Shown here: piece by piece, positions 6,595 through 13,532 of the stretch
Position numbering within the stretch: the first letter of the stretch is position 1
How the letters are laid out: each line of letters starts with the position of its first letter
Virus record (IMG/VR): IMGVR_UViG_3300028490_000032
Coordinates: 1-21,823 of that record
Direction: 5' to 3' (one strand)
DNA from: a virus
DNA length: 21,823 nucleotides
Position numbers and translations under genes: made by a program
The notes under the pieces: model-generated
Databases searched by the model: none
Seen by the model: the letters and a program-made list of their open reading frames with translations, nothing else
Told to the model about the DNA's origin: nothing

Positions 6595-7525
6595 AGTAAA
6601 TCAACTAATCAAACAAATAGTAAGCCAAATACTAGAGGGTAAGCTAACTTCTAAGAAAGCTATCAATCAAGCACTAGCTAGGCTCTCTAAGGATATCAAA
6701 GTACCAATAGCACAACTAAAGGTACGTTTGATAGAGGAAGCCAAGGTTAGTGCAACAGCTTCTGCACACTCAGTAGTCAAACAACTTATGGCACTCAACC
6801 AACAAGCCGTGATAAAGTCCATGACTGCTACAGATATATCTGTTATGGTTGATAAGATATTCAATGGCTTATTACCGTTTAAAAAGATTAAGAATGGTAA
6901 GACCATAGACTATGCCATAAGGGTTGATGATTGGTTCGCTTATCTAGGTGATGATGTAGTCAAAAAGGTTAAGCAAGGAATACTTGGTTCTTATATTAAT
7001 GGTGAACATCCAGCTGAGGTTGCACGTAATGTACTATTAAATACAGACCAAAACAGTAAAGCCAATAGAGCCAAGGTAAAAGCATTAACATTTACTTTAG
7101 TACATAAGGCTAATGAAGCTTCAAACCTCCAAACCTTCATTGATAACGAGCGTTATGTCGAGTGGGTGAAGTACCAAACAGCAGTTGATGAGAGAGTTGA
7201 TGATGTATGTGAACACGCAGAGCTTGATAGTGTGCAGTTAAAACTAAAGCCAAGTGAGTATGCCAAAGAGAATATGCCTATACCGAGTTTGCACGTATTT
7301 TGCCGTTGCTATCTCAAAGCTATGAACGGTGAAGATGATACAGCTAAGATGATTATGAATGCCAAGAAGAGGAAGTTAATAGTTAGATATGTAGACGGTG
7401 TACGTGTAAAAGGTAAGTGTACTCCTCCTAAATGGTTGAAGTCTTCTAAGACTATATCAAATATCAAGAAGATAGTGGGTAAATGTAGGTACTCATATAA
7501 AGAATACCTAGGCGAGGGGGATTAA
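6575..7525 (+). CDS. Head morphogenesis protein (Mu F-like minor head protein)
   Basis: The 316-residue protein follows the portal gene, as in many phages, and shows the C-terminal signature of the Mu gpF/SPP1 gp7-like family: an Asp-containing strand with a cysteine (QTAVDERVDDVCEHAEL, D205 and C212), then PSLHVFCRCYLKAM (His240, Cys243, Cys245). These residues probably bind a metal. The N-terminal 180 residues are helical. Family members are minor capsid proteins that act in head assembly and can be injected with the DNA. The stop at 7523-7525 overlaps the stop of the opposing antirepressor gene. A short inverted repeat (GAGGG/CCCTC, 7514-7530) spans both stops but has no T-run. Confidence 0.82.
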   Translation: MKKYQSEVNQLIKQIVSQILEGKLTSKKAINQALARLSKDIKVPIAQLKVRLIEEAKVSATASAHSVVKQLMALNQQAVIKSMTATDISVMVDKIFNGLLPFKKIKNGKTIDYAIRVDDWFAYLGDDVVKKVKQGILGSYINGEHPAEVARNVLLNTDQNSKANRAKVKALTFTLVHKANEASNLQTFIDNERYVEWVKYQTAVDERVDDVCEHAELDSVQLKLKPSEYAKENMPIPSLHVFCRCYLKAMNGEDDTAKMIMNAKKRKLIVRYVDGVRVKGKCTPPKWLKSSKTISNIKKIVGKCRYSYKEYLGEGD

Positions 7526-8187
7526 CCCTCCTCAAATAAACTAGGCTCTACATTAACATAGTTGCTAAACACATCATCTAATGCTCTACTGTTAAACTCA
7601 ATGACTGAGTCACCTATTTGTTTACCAAACGTATCATCAAGTAAGAAAGTCTTAGATACAAGCGTATCTCTCTTCTCTACTGCATTACATTGTAGTAACA
7701 TACTCCAAGCCGTTTCTTCGGTTAGATTGATGTCATTATCTTTTAAATACTTTCTAAGTGATATAAAACCATGAGAGTAAGTCTTTAATCTCTTAACTTG
7801 TAGTTGCTTAATCTCATTATGTGCCATATATAATTGGTTCTTACTTGTATCACATTGTTTTCTTTCAAGTGCGATATAATATTTACGTATCTTACTACCA
7901 ATATCATTATTTGTCATCATACATATTTCTTTTGCCATATCTGATGAAATTATATAATCATTTTTTGTGTTACCGTGTAAATTTATCCCGACATTGATGT
8001 CGGTATTTTTATCAACAATTAGATAATCAAAACCCTCTTCAAAGTCATAATTATTAACATAGTTTTCTATCCATCTTTTATATTGGTCTTTCGCAAGTCC
8101 TAGTTTTTTATATAACTCTCTACCATCGGTAGCATTTATTTTATCTTCACCAAACATAATTTGATAAACTTTTACTAATTCATTCAT
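7522..8187 (-). CDS. AntA/AntB-type antirepressor, antisense within the head gene cluster
   Basis: Residues about 18-110 match the AntA/AntB domain: INATDGRELYKKLGLAKDQY, RWIENYVNNYDFEEGFDYLI, then DYIISSDMAKEICMMTNNDIG and KIRKYYIALER. These proteins counteract phage repressors or act as regulators in phage accessory regions. The remaining 110 residues (HGFISLRKYLKDNDINLTEETAWSMLL...) form a second domain that I do not recognise. I chose ATG at 8187 (221 residues). The frame extends to a TTG at 8205, but that site has no ribosome-binding sequence, and even the ATG has only a weak one (GAAAGAA). The gene runs against its neighbours and is more AT-rich by eye, which suggests a moron-like insertion with its own promoter (TATTAT at 8206-8211 on the minus strand). 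Confidence 0.8.
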   Translation of the reverse strand: MNELVKVYQIMFGEDKINATDGRELYKKLGLAKDQYKRWIENYVNNYDFEEGFDYLIVDKNTDINVGINLHGNTKNDYIISSDMAKEICMMTNNDIGSKIRKYYIALERKQCDTSKNQLYMAHNEIKQLQVKRLKTYSHGFISLRKYLKDNDINLTEETAWSMLLQCNAVEKRDTLVSKTFLLDDTFGKQIGDSVIEFNSRALDDVFSNYVNVEPSLFEEG

Positions 8188-8224
8188 AGTAATTCTTTCG
8201 GACAATAATATTTAAGGTGAGAAT

Positions 8225-8326
8225 GGAGTCCAATCATTCATACAAAAGCACCGATTTTAAATCGGACTCTTTAGATAACCTTAGAGGAGTGCAAAAGATG
8301 CACTCTCGGATTGGACTCCTCTAAAG
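8225..8326. other. Compact element with nested and mutually exclusive inverted repeats
   Basis: Outer arms GGAGTCCAATC (8225-8235) and GATTGGACTCC (8309-8319) are perfectly complementary over 11 bases. They enclose a palindrome CCGATTT-T-AAATCGG (8251-8265) and a hairpin GAGTGCA-aaaga-TGCACTC (8287-8305), giving a three-way junction. TTAGAGGAGT (8281-8290) can instead pair perfectly with ACTCCTCTAA (8315-8324), which uses part of the outer arm and part of the hairpin. CTTTAGA (8269-8275) can also pair with TCTAAAG (8320-8326). No T-run follows, so a simple terminator is unlikely. It lies between the antirepressor start and the scaffold promoter and may be a switchable RNA leader, a DNA-binding array or a miniature inverted-repeat element. 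The rest of 8206-8437 holds only promoters. Confidence 0.6.
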
Positions 8327-8364
8327 CTATTCTGCATTATACCACAAGAAGGTAAACGACCCAT

Positions 8365-8393
8365 TTGTGCCTTTTATCACAATACGGTACAAT
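8365..8393 (+). promoter_or_regulatory. Candidate promoter for the scaffold/capsid genes
   Basis: TTGTGC (8365-8370) and TACAAT (8388-8393) are spaced by 17 bases, a plausible -35/-10 pair with a weak -35. TACAAT also appears as the likely -10 in both directions of the 19652-19777 control region. A separate promoter would let capsid genes be expressed above the packaging genes despite the antisense gene in between. Confidence 0.4.
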
Positions 8394-8440
8394 ACAGTTA
8401 GACATAGGCACTTGTCAATAAACAATCATAAGGCAACTTG

Positions 8441-9037
8441 ATGACACAAGAAGAATTAGAAGCAAAAGTAAAAGAGTTAGAAACCAATAATGCAGATTTG
8501 GTTTCAAGTATCGGCAAACTAGAAAAAGCTAACATGGATTTGGTAGGTGAACGTACTACATTGAAGCAGAAGCTTAAAGACGGTGTAACTGATGAAGAAC
8601 TCAAGGCTGAGAATGAGAAGCTAATGGCAGTCATTGAAAGTAATGAAGCCAAATCAAATGAACTAGAAGTTAGTCACCGTTCAGAAGTGAATGAAATGAA
8701 GATAATATCTATGTTTGATGCACTAGGTATCGAAGCAGACAGTGACGAGGCTAAAGAGTTACTCATACCTCTACTAAAAGAGGGTAGCGACTTTGCAGAA
8801 GATGGCTTCCGATATATAGACAGCGAGAATACAACTGTATTTAAAGATAATAATAGGAAGTATGACTTGATGGATAGAGTCAACGACTTAAGAGAGTCTG
8901 GATATGGTGGGTTATTCCAACCTCAAGTTGGTGGTGGTGCGACTGATACAACGACTGCACCTACACCTAATACAGATATGTCAGCTCAAGGTAGAGCAGA
9001 CTATTTCAAAACACACGGCGTAATGCCAAAAGGATAA
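8441..9037 (+). CDS. Capsid scaffolding protein
   Basis: The 198-residue protein lies directly before the major capsid gene. Its first 85 residues are a long charged coiled coil (EELEAKVKELETNNADL...AENEKLMAVIESNEAKSNELE), followed by a short folded part and a Gly/Thr/Pro-rich linker (VGGGATDTTTAPTP). It ends in a basic helix (SAQGRADYFKTHGVMPKG). That plan fits the GP20-like scaffold family, in which the C-terminus contacts the coat protein while the coiled coil guides prohead assembly and is later removed. I chose ATG at 8441 with AAGG 7 bases upstream. A TTG codon immediately before it (8438) is a poor alternative. It ends 3 bases before the coat protein start. Confidence 0.72.
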   Translation: MTQEELEAKVKELETNNADLVSSIGKLEKANMDLVGERTTLKQKLKDGVTDEELKAENEKLMAVIESNEAKSNELEVSHRSEVNEMKIISMFDALGIEADSDEAKELLIPLLKEGSDFAEDGFRYIDSENTTVFKDNNRKYDLMDRVNDLRESGYGGLFQPQVGGGATDTTTAPTPNTDMSAQGRADYFKTHGVMPKG

Positions 9038-9040
9038 CAA

Positions 9041-10009
9041 ATGCCAGTCGGTAATAAAGATGACTTCAAAATTCATAATACAATAGCAATGGCTTCATAC
9101 TTAGAGAAGCTTACACAAAACTCAGATATCTTCAACGGTGCATCAAATGGTGCTATCAGAATGACATCAAATGGTATGATTGGTGACTTCTCAGAGTCAG
9201 ACTTCATCAAAGAAATGTCAAGTGGTAAAGTAATTAAACACAGAGACCCAAGTGGACTAGGTGCAGTTACTCCAGAGAAGTTTGAAGAAGATACTAAAAT
9301 CTCTCCAAAGCTTAACACTTATGCTTACTTATCTCAAACATGGGATGCATTTAAGAAAAAAGGTCAATCAGCAGAGGCATTCTCTGTATTAGTTGGAGAA
9401 GCTGTAGCAATGGCTCAAATCGAATGGTCTTGTAATACTGCTATCGCTGGTGCAACTGGTGCTATTGGTGCAACTACTGCTATGAACATGGGTGACGTTA
9501 CTAAAGATATTACTTATGCAGACTTCCCTAAAATCATGGGTGCATTCGGTGACAAACTAGGTTCAATAAAATTGCTTTGTATGCATTCATCTACTTACTA
9601 CAACCTTATGGGTACAGCAGTAGCAGAGAAGCTTACTAACATCGCTGGTGCAACAATCATGAGTGCATCTAACCCAACATTTGGTATTCCAGTACTTGTT
9701 ACTGACTCACCATCATTGACTGCTGGAGCTGGTAAGAACATTCTTTGTCTAGTAGACGGAGCTGTAACTATCATCAACTCTGAAGATACTTCAATGAGTG
9801 CTGGTGTTGTAAGAGGTAAAGAAAACCTTATCCTTGAAACACAGTATGAAATGGCTTGTAACATTGACGTTAAAGGTTATGGACTATCTACTGCTGGTGT
9901 AGCTATCATCTCTCCAACTACTGCACAGCTAGAAGCTAAAGCTAACTGGAAACAATCATCAACAGATGTTAAAAACACAGCTGGTGTTGTCTTCGTTTGT
10001 AAGACGTAA
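9041..10009 (+). CDS. Major capsid protein
   Basis: The 322-residue protein follows the scaffold gene with a strong ribosome site (AAAAGGATAAC). Features expected of an HK97-fold coat protein are its length, an acidic-basic N-terminal arm, and an alternating strand/helix core rich in Ala, Gly and Thr (GEAVAMAQIEWSCNTAIAGAT). A C-terminal half with the strand pattern NPTFGIPVLVTDSPSL and KNILCLVDGAVTIINSE is like the A-domain of phage coats. Several hundred copies form the icosahedral head. Codon choice looks more regular here than in the neighbours (frequent ACT, GCT, GGT), as expected for the most abundant protein. The stop overlaps the lipoprotein start (TAATG). Confidence 0.85.
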   Translation: MPVGNKDDFKIHNTIAMASYLEKLTQNSDIFNGASNGAIRMTSNGMIGDFSESDFIKEMSSGKVIKHRDPSGLGAVTPEKFEEDTKISPKLNTYAYLSQTWDAFKKKGQSAEAFSVLVGEAVAMAQIEWSCNTAIAGATGAIGATTAMNMGDVTKDITYADFPKIMGAFGDKLGSIKLLCMHSSTYYNLMGTAVAEKLTNIAGATIMSASNPTFGIPVLVTDSPSLTAGAGKNILCLVDGAVTIINSEDTSMSAGVVRGKENLILETQYEMACNIDVKGYGLSTAGVAIISPTTAQLEAKANWKQSSTDVKNTAGVVFVCKT

Positions 10010-10212
10010 TGAAACTCGCAACTCTAGTAGTATTAGCATTCGTGCTTCTACTGCAAGGGTGCGTCTTTACTCACCCAATATTCGGAACATACGATGTGAC
10101 AGATGTTCGGACAATCAAAGTTACTAAGGGTGATACTGTTTATGAGTTAAGTGGTGACCTTGAAGGCTTCGAGGACTTCGATGAGATGCACAAATTAATT
10201 GATAAACTATAA
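10009..10212 (+). CDS. Small lipoprotein inside the capsid operon
   Basis: The 67-residue product has a lipoprotein signal, MKLATLVVLAFVLLLQGC, with Cys18 as the modified residue. A short acidic periplasmic part follows (TYDVTDVRTIKVTKGDTVYELSGDLEGFEDFDEMHKLI). It belongs to no family I know. It begins on the last base of the coat gene stop, so it is translated with the most abundant phage protein, which implies high late expression. An envelope-acting late lipoprotein could exclude competing phage or help release at lysis. Neither is shown by the sequence. Confidence 0.65.
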   Translation: MKLATLVVLAFVLLLQGCVFTHPIFGTYDVTDVRTIKVTKGDTVYELSGDLEGFEDFDEMHKLIDKL

Positions 10213-10221
10213 AGGACTAAT

Positions 10222-10821
10222 ATGTCAAACTTTTTTAAAGGTTCTTATTTCGATAAGCCTTTCTTTTCAAACACCTTCTTTCACGGGGATTACTTCAAGC
10301 TACCCTTCTTCAATGGCATAGGTGGTGGAACAACTCCTCAACCCGTCCCAGTTGTACCTAAAGTACTAAGCTCTGTAATATCTGCTAATAATGACAAGCG
10401 TATCGTGGTTACATTTGACCAAGAAATGCAGTCACAAGGTGATATTAAACAAGCTATTTGGATTGTAATAGATGGTAAGCCTCCAGTACTGCCAACAGTA
10501 GTTACATTCTCACATGACTTCATGAGTCTATCATTCCCTAGTGAGTTTAAAGCAGGAACAACGGTATCATGGAAGTATGATGATAGCGATGCAGGTATCG
10601 TACTAGAGTCTAAAGCTGGTGTTAAAGCCGATAATCAAACTTATGGCGTACAGAATGATTTAGCAGATGAGCCAAGTGATGGTGAACTAGATATGGACGG
10701 CGATGGTAATCCCGATACAGTTATAGGCACAATCACAGAAGATGAAGACTCATACAACCTTGACATAGATGGTGATGGTGTTGCTGATGTAATCATTCCT
10801 AAAAAGAAAAAGAAAAAGTAA
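10222..10821 (+). CDS. Virion-associated protein with aromatic N-terminal repeats, Ig-like domain and calcium-loop motifs
   Basis: Three regions are visible in the 199 residues. Residues 4-33 are two 15-residue repeats, FFKGSYFDKPFFSNT and FFHGDYFKLPFFNGI. After a Gly/Pro linker, residues about 45-145 look like a bacterial Ig-like domain of the SwmB/SbsA type (VLSSVISANNDKRIVVTFDQ...). The C-terminus carries two DxDxDG loops, DMDGDGNPD (about 157) and DIDGDGVAD (about 181), of the kind that bind calcium, and the protein ends in six lysines encoded by an A-rich run. Aromatic FF/YF repeats near capsid or tail genes are known in other phage genomes. A head decoration or minor capsid role is inferred from position only. 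The stop overlaps the next start (TAATG). Confidence 0.55.
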   Translation: MSNFFKGSYFDKPFFSNTFFHGDYFKLPFFNGIGGGTTPQPVPVVPKVLSSVISANNDKRIVVTFDQEMQSQGDIKQAIWIVIDGKPPVLPTVVTFSHDFMSLSFPSEFKAGTTVSWKYDDSDAGIVLESKAGVKADNQTYGVQNDLADEPSDGELDMDGDGNPDTVIGTITEDEDSYNLDIDGDGVADVIIPKKKKKK

Positions 10822-12002
10822 TGACTAGCTATTGGAAGCATGGGCATAAAGTATATGAGTGTGACGACTTTATCCCAAACAAAGACTTCGTACTAAGACC
10901 AGCGTATTATCCTTATGATGATAACTGTATCTTAGTGCCTAAAGGTATGTGTGATGGTAACTTCACGCAAATATCTATAACTGAGTACCATGAGTTATTG
11001 AAGTGGTATATCAATTATGATGGTGTACTAATTACAGAAGTAGATGGTACACGCTCACTCAAAGATGAGGGTAACTTACCATTTGATTACGATGAAGTAC
11101 ACTCTGGCTACTCAGTAGAGGTTAGTGGTGATGGTAAGATAGAAGTACCTATTAATGCTACGTTGGGTAGTGCTATTACAGTACCAAATGCTTCTTCATT
11201 TGACACGGGAGTAACAATAAATGGTAAAGAACTACAATATGATGGAACAGGCACAGCATCTACGGGACGTTATCAAGGAGTAGTAACACCAAACAAAGAA
11301 GCAAATTATGCCGTTGAAATAGTATCTTCATTTAGTGCAGTTGGTACAGTTGTATTTATAAATGGCTCAAGAGTTGAGAAAATTCCACTTAAAAATGGAA
11401 CTCATACTTATACTGTTAAAGCATCTAGTGATACTACAGAAGATAGACTATGGGTAGCGTTTGAGGCACATACAGCGATAGGTACGATAGAAGTTATTTC
11501 CTTTAAAGAAATTACAGCAGTCAAAGGTTCAGTAACAATATTTGACCATGCAACTAAAACCTTCACTCAACCTACATTACCTCTAGCTTCAACGTATACA
11601 CTCAAAGATGGTACATTTGGTACAATCATCAAGCTAGATACTAATACCTTCTCACAAGCTGACTTAACAGCATTTACAGCTAGACCTGAGTTAGTAACAG
11701 ATTGGTTTGATGGTACAAAGACTATACCAAGTGGCATCACTAAACAGAATGGAGATGTACTCACGCTACAACCAACGGCTACTGGTACTAACACAGTATC
11801 AAATACAAGTGATTACGGTATCCAGACTATAGCACTAGGTAATGCTCCTATGAATGGTGGGAATGATGGTAGATACGTTACAATACCATTACGCACACCT
11901 AAGAAGCTATTAGTGACCAAAGACATAGATACTATTCAAGGTGATAACTTCAAAGTAACAGTTAATTACTCTGATGGTACTCACGAAATAATAAAGGCAT
12001 AA
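10821..12002 (+). CDS. Beta-rich virion protein of unknown function
   Basis: This 393-residue protein is not recognised. The first 90 residues are rich in Tyr, Trp and Asp (MTSYWKHGHKVYECDDFIPNKDF). The rest is a run of Gly/Thr/Val-rich strands, including SGDGKIEVPINATLGSAITV and a segment with TLPLASTYTLKDGTFGTIIKLD. The end (VTKDIDTIQGDNFKVTVNYSDG) resembles strand repeats of surface-exposed phage proteins. It overlaps the gene before it by one base and is followed after 1 base by the first connector gene. It may be a head decoration or fibre protein, since it sits between the coat protein and the connectors, where such proteins are common. Confidence 0.45.
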   Translation: MTSYWKHGHKVYECDDFIPNKDFVLRPAYYPYDDNCILVPKGMCDGNFTQISITEYHELLKWYINYDGVLITEVDGTRSLKDEGNLPFDYDEVHSGYSVEVSGDGKIEVPINATLGSAITVPNASSFDTGVTINGKELQYDGTGTASTGRYQGVVTPNKEANYAVEIVSSFSAVGTVVFINGSRVEKIPLKNGTHTYTVKASSDTTEDRLWVAFEAHTAIGTIEVISFKEITAVKGSVTIFDHATKTFTQPTLPLASTYTLKDGTFGTIIKLDTNTFSQADLTAFTARPELVTDWFDGTKTIPSGITKQNGDVLTLQPTATGTNTVSNTSDYGIQTIALGNAPMNGGNDGRYVTIPLRTPKKLLVTKDIDTIQGDNFKVTVNYSDGTHEIIKA

Positions 12003-12003
12003 G

Positions 12004-12438
12004 ATGTTAATTATATACCCAATAACTGGTTGGAGTTCATTCCTAACCGAACCAGAAGCGGATAAGTTTATGAAAGTACAAAAAGATGATGGTGGGTGGG
12101 ATAAGCTAACTACTGAACAAAAGTCAATGTTACTCACACAAACTACAGCTCAGATACGTCTATGTACTGGCATTAAACTACCAACTACAGCAGAAGCAGA
12201 CTTAAAGGCTGGACAAGGCTACTTGTTACTACAAGCTACTCGCTCAGATATGACAGTATTCGACCCTAACGAGAAAGATGTAACCAAGGAGAAGGTCGGT
12301 GAGATTGAGATTAATTATGCTTACAGAGATAAAAACTCAACAGTAACTACATTCCCTCCTATGGCTGTGTTATTTTTAGAACAGTATGGCTGTAGTGGCA
12401 ACAGTGGCTTTAGTCAATCACCGACGGTAAAAGCATAA
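12004..12438 (+). CDS. Head-tail connector, adaptor type (DnaT-like family of phage annotations)
   Basis: The 144-residue, mainly helical protein has the plan EADKFMKVQKDDGGWDKLTTEQKSMLLTQTTAQIRLCTG, then KAGQGYLLLQATRSDM, and ends with a short Ser/Pro tail. Helical proteins of 120-160 residues at this place, first after the coat-associated genes and before three further small genes, are head completion adaptors of the gp6/gp15 type. Some databases label this family 'DnaT-like'. It would bind the portal and the next connector. It is translationally coupled to the following gene (TAATG at 12436-12440). Confidence 0.55.
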   Translation: MLIIYPITGWSSFLTEPEADKFMKVQKDDGGWDKLTTEQKSMLLTQTTAQIRLCTGIKLPTTAEADLKAGQGYLLLQATRSDMTVFDPNEKDVTKEKVGEIEINYAYRDKNSTVTTFPPMAVLFLEQYGCSGNSGFSQSPTVKA

Positions 12439-12791
12439 TGTTAGCAGATAGACTTAGGCTCACAGCAGACAGACTTATAACTAAGTTTGGTTCTGCGATA
12501 GTCTTAACTGAACACATCACTACTACATTCAACCCAACTACGGGTGACAACCTAGAAACTAGTGTTGAGTATCACACAAAGGCACATATAAGCCCTTATA
12601 CAACTTCCGACATAGTATCAGGTGTTGTAGGGATTAAAGACCTACGTTTCCTTATATATGCAGATGGTTATGATATTGATGAGGATTGGACTATCGAGTA
12701 TGATAACCAACGCTACACCATCATTAACATCTCTAAGACTATTGCACAAAATAAACGTATCGTTTTGACGTTACAGTGTAGATGTAAATAA
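12438..12791 (+). CDS. Head-tail connector, stopper type
   Basis: The 117-residue protein is strand-rich and starts with a helical tip (ADRLRLTADRLITKFG). Then follow a strand (AIVLTEHITTTFNPTTGD), the motif AHISPYTTSDIVSGVVGIKDL and YDNQRYTIINISKTIAQNKRIVLTLQCR. The order strand, 'I-x-G-x-x-I-x-D', then 'Y-x-I-x-x-I' with a terminal strand, is that of head closure (stopper) proteins that seal the packaged head. It lies second in the four-gene connector block and overlaps both neighbours by one base (TAATG). Sequence similarity is low in this family, so the call leans on order. Confidence 0.58.
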   Translation: MLADRLRLTADRLITKFGSAIVLTEHITTTFNPTTGDNLETSVEYHTKAHISPYTTSDIVSGVVGIKDLRFLIYADGYDIDEDWTIEYDNQRYTIINISKTIAQNKRIVLTLQCRCK

Positions 12792-13144
12792 TGATTAAAA
12801 TAGTAGCTAACTCTGATAATATCATCATAGCTTATGAAGAGATGACTAAAGAGATAGACCAAATCATCTTTGATGAGGTTAAGAACCTTAGAAGCGACCT
12901 AGAAGATATAGGTGAAAAGATTAGGGTCACTAGAAACTTTAAGAACGGCATAATGGCTACGAGAAAGACTAACTATGGCTGGGTTATCCAAATGAAAGCT
13001 AAATACTCTTCTATATTGTGGGCAGGACGTAGAACTATAGGTGGTAGAGAGTACGGCTCACTAGGTTGGTATAATGGTGGAGCTCCAATGCTAGAGAAGA
13101 TGGGTAACGATATAACAAGGAGAGTAAACGATGTTAAAAGATAA
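12791..13144 (+). CDS. Neck / tail completion protein, HK97 gp10-like
   Basis: The 117-residue protein is the third of the connector block. It contains a helical first half (EEMTKEIDQIIFDEVKNLRSDLEDIGEKIRVTRNF) and a second half (YGWVIQMKAKYSSILWAGRRTIGGREYGSLGW) with the aromatic-glycine composition of gp10-like tail completion proteins. These bind between the head stopper and the tail terminator. It starts on the previous stop and overlaps the next gene by 14 bases. No catalytic motif is expected or seen. Confidence is moderate because the family diverges strongly. Confidence 0.55.
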   Translation: MIKIVANSDNIIIAYEEMTKEIDQIIFDEVKNLRSDLEDIGEKIRVTRNFKNGIMATRKTNYGWVIQMKAKYSSILWAGRRTIGGREYGSLGWYNGGAPMLEKMGNDITRRVNDVKR

Positions 13145-13523
13145 ACATATAGTAGATAAATACTTCCAAGATAATTGGACGGGTACTCCCATTCAGTACG
13201 ATGGTGCTAACTTCAAGATGCCAATAGATGGCAAATGGATAAGCGTTAGGCTTGTTCCATACGATAGGCAGTCATTGAGTGCTAACAACGGTTTAAAGGT
13301 TGATTACGCATTGATACGAGTGTATTGTTATGATACATCAGTAACCAAGTGCTATAATCTAGCTAAGCAAGTCCAAGACTTCCTAGAATGCAAGAAGATA
13401 CCAACAGATACAGCAAGCGAGTTGATAGTAGAGGTAGCCGTTCCAAATGGTGACGGAGCAACGCCCCTACATAATTCAATCTATGAAACAGTACTTAATT
13501 TTACTGTTAGAAAATATACATAA
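13131..13523 (+). CDS. Tail terminator protein
   Basis: The 130-residue protein has the alpha-beta plan of tail terminators (lambda gpU/DUF4128-like). There is an N-terminal helix (HIVDKYFQDNWTGTPIQYDGANF), strands with WISVRLVPYDRQSL and YALIRVYCYDTSVTKC, a helix NLAKQVQDFLECKK, and a final strand ETVLNFTVRKY. It would cap the growing tail tube and join it to the head. The gene overlaps the completion protein by 14 bases and ends 9 bases before the tail tube gene. Its position between connector and tube genes is the canonical one. Confidence 0.62.
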   Translation: MLKDKHIVDKYFQDNWTGTPIQYDGANFKMPIDGKWISVRLVPYDRQSLSANNGLKVDYALIRVYCYDTSVTKCYNLAKQVQDFLECKKIPTDTASELIVEVAVPNGDGATPLHNSIYETVLNFTVRKYT

Positions 13524-13532
13524 GGAAACATC

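Noticed and set aside
7514-7530. Terminator between the convergent head and antirepressor genes
   Set aside because: GAGGG/CCCTC spans both stops, but the stem is only 5 bp and neither strand has a T-run after it.
8188-8205. Upstream TTG as start of the antirepressor
   Set aside because: No ribosome-binding sequence precedes it. ATG at 8187 fits the domain start better, although its own site is weak.
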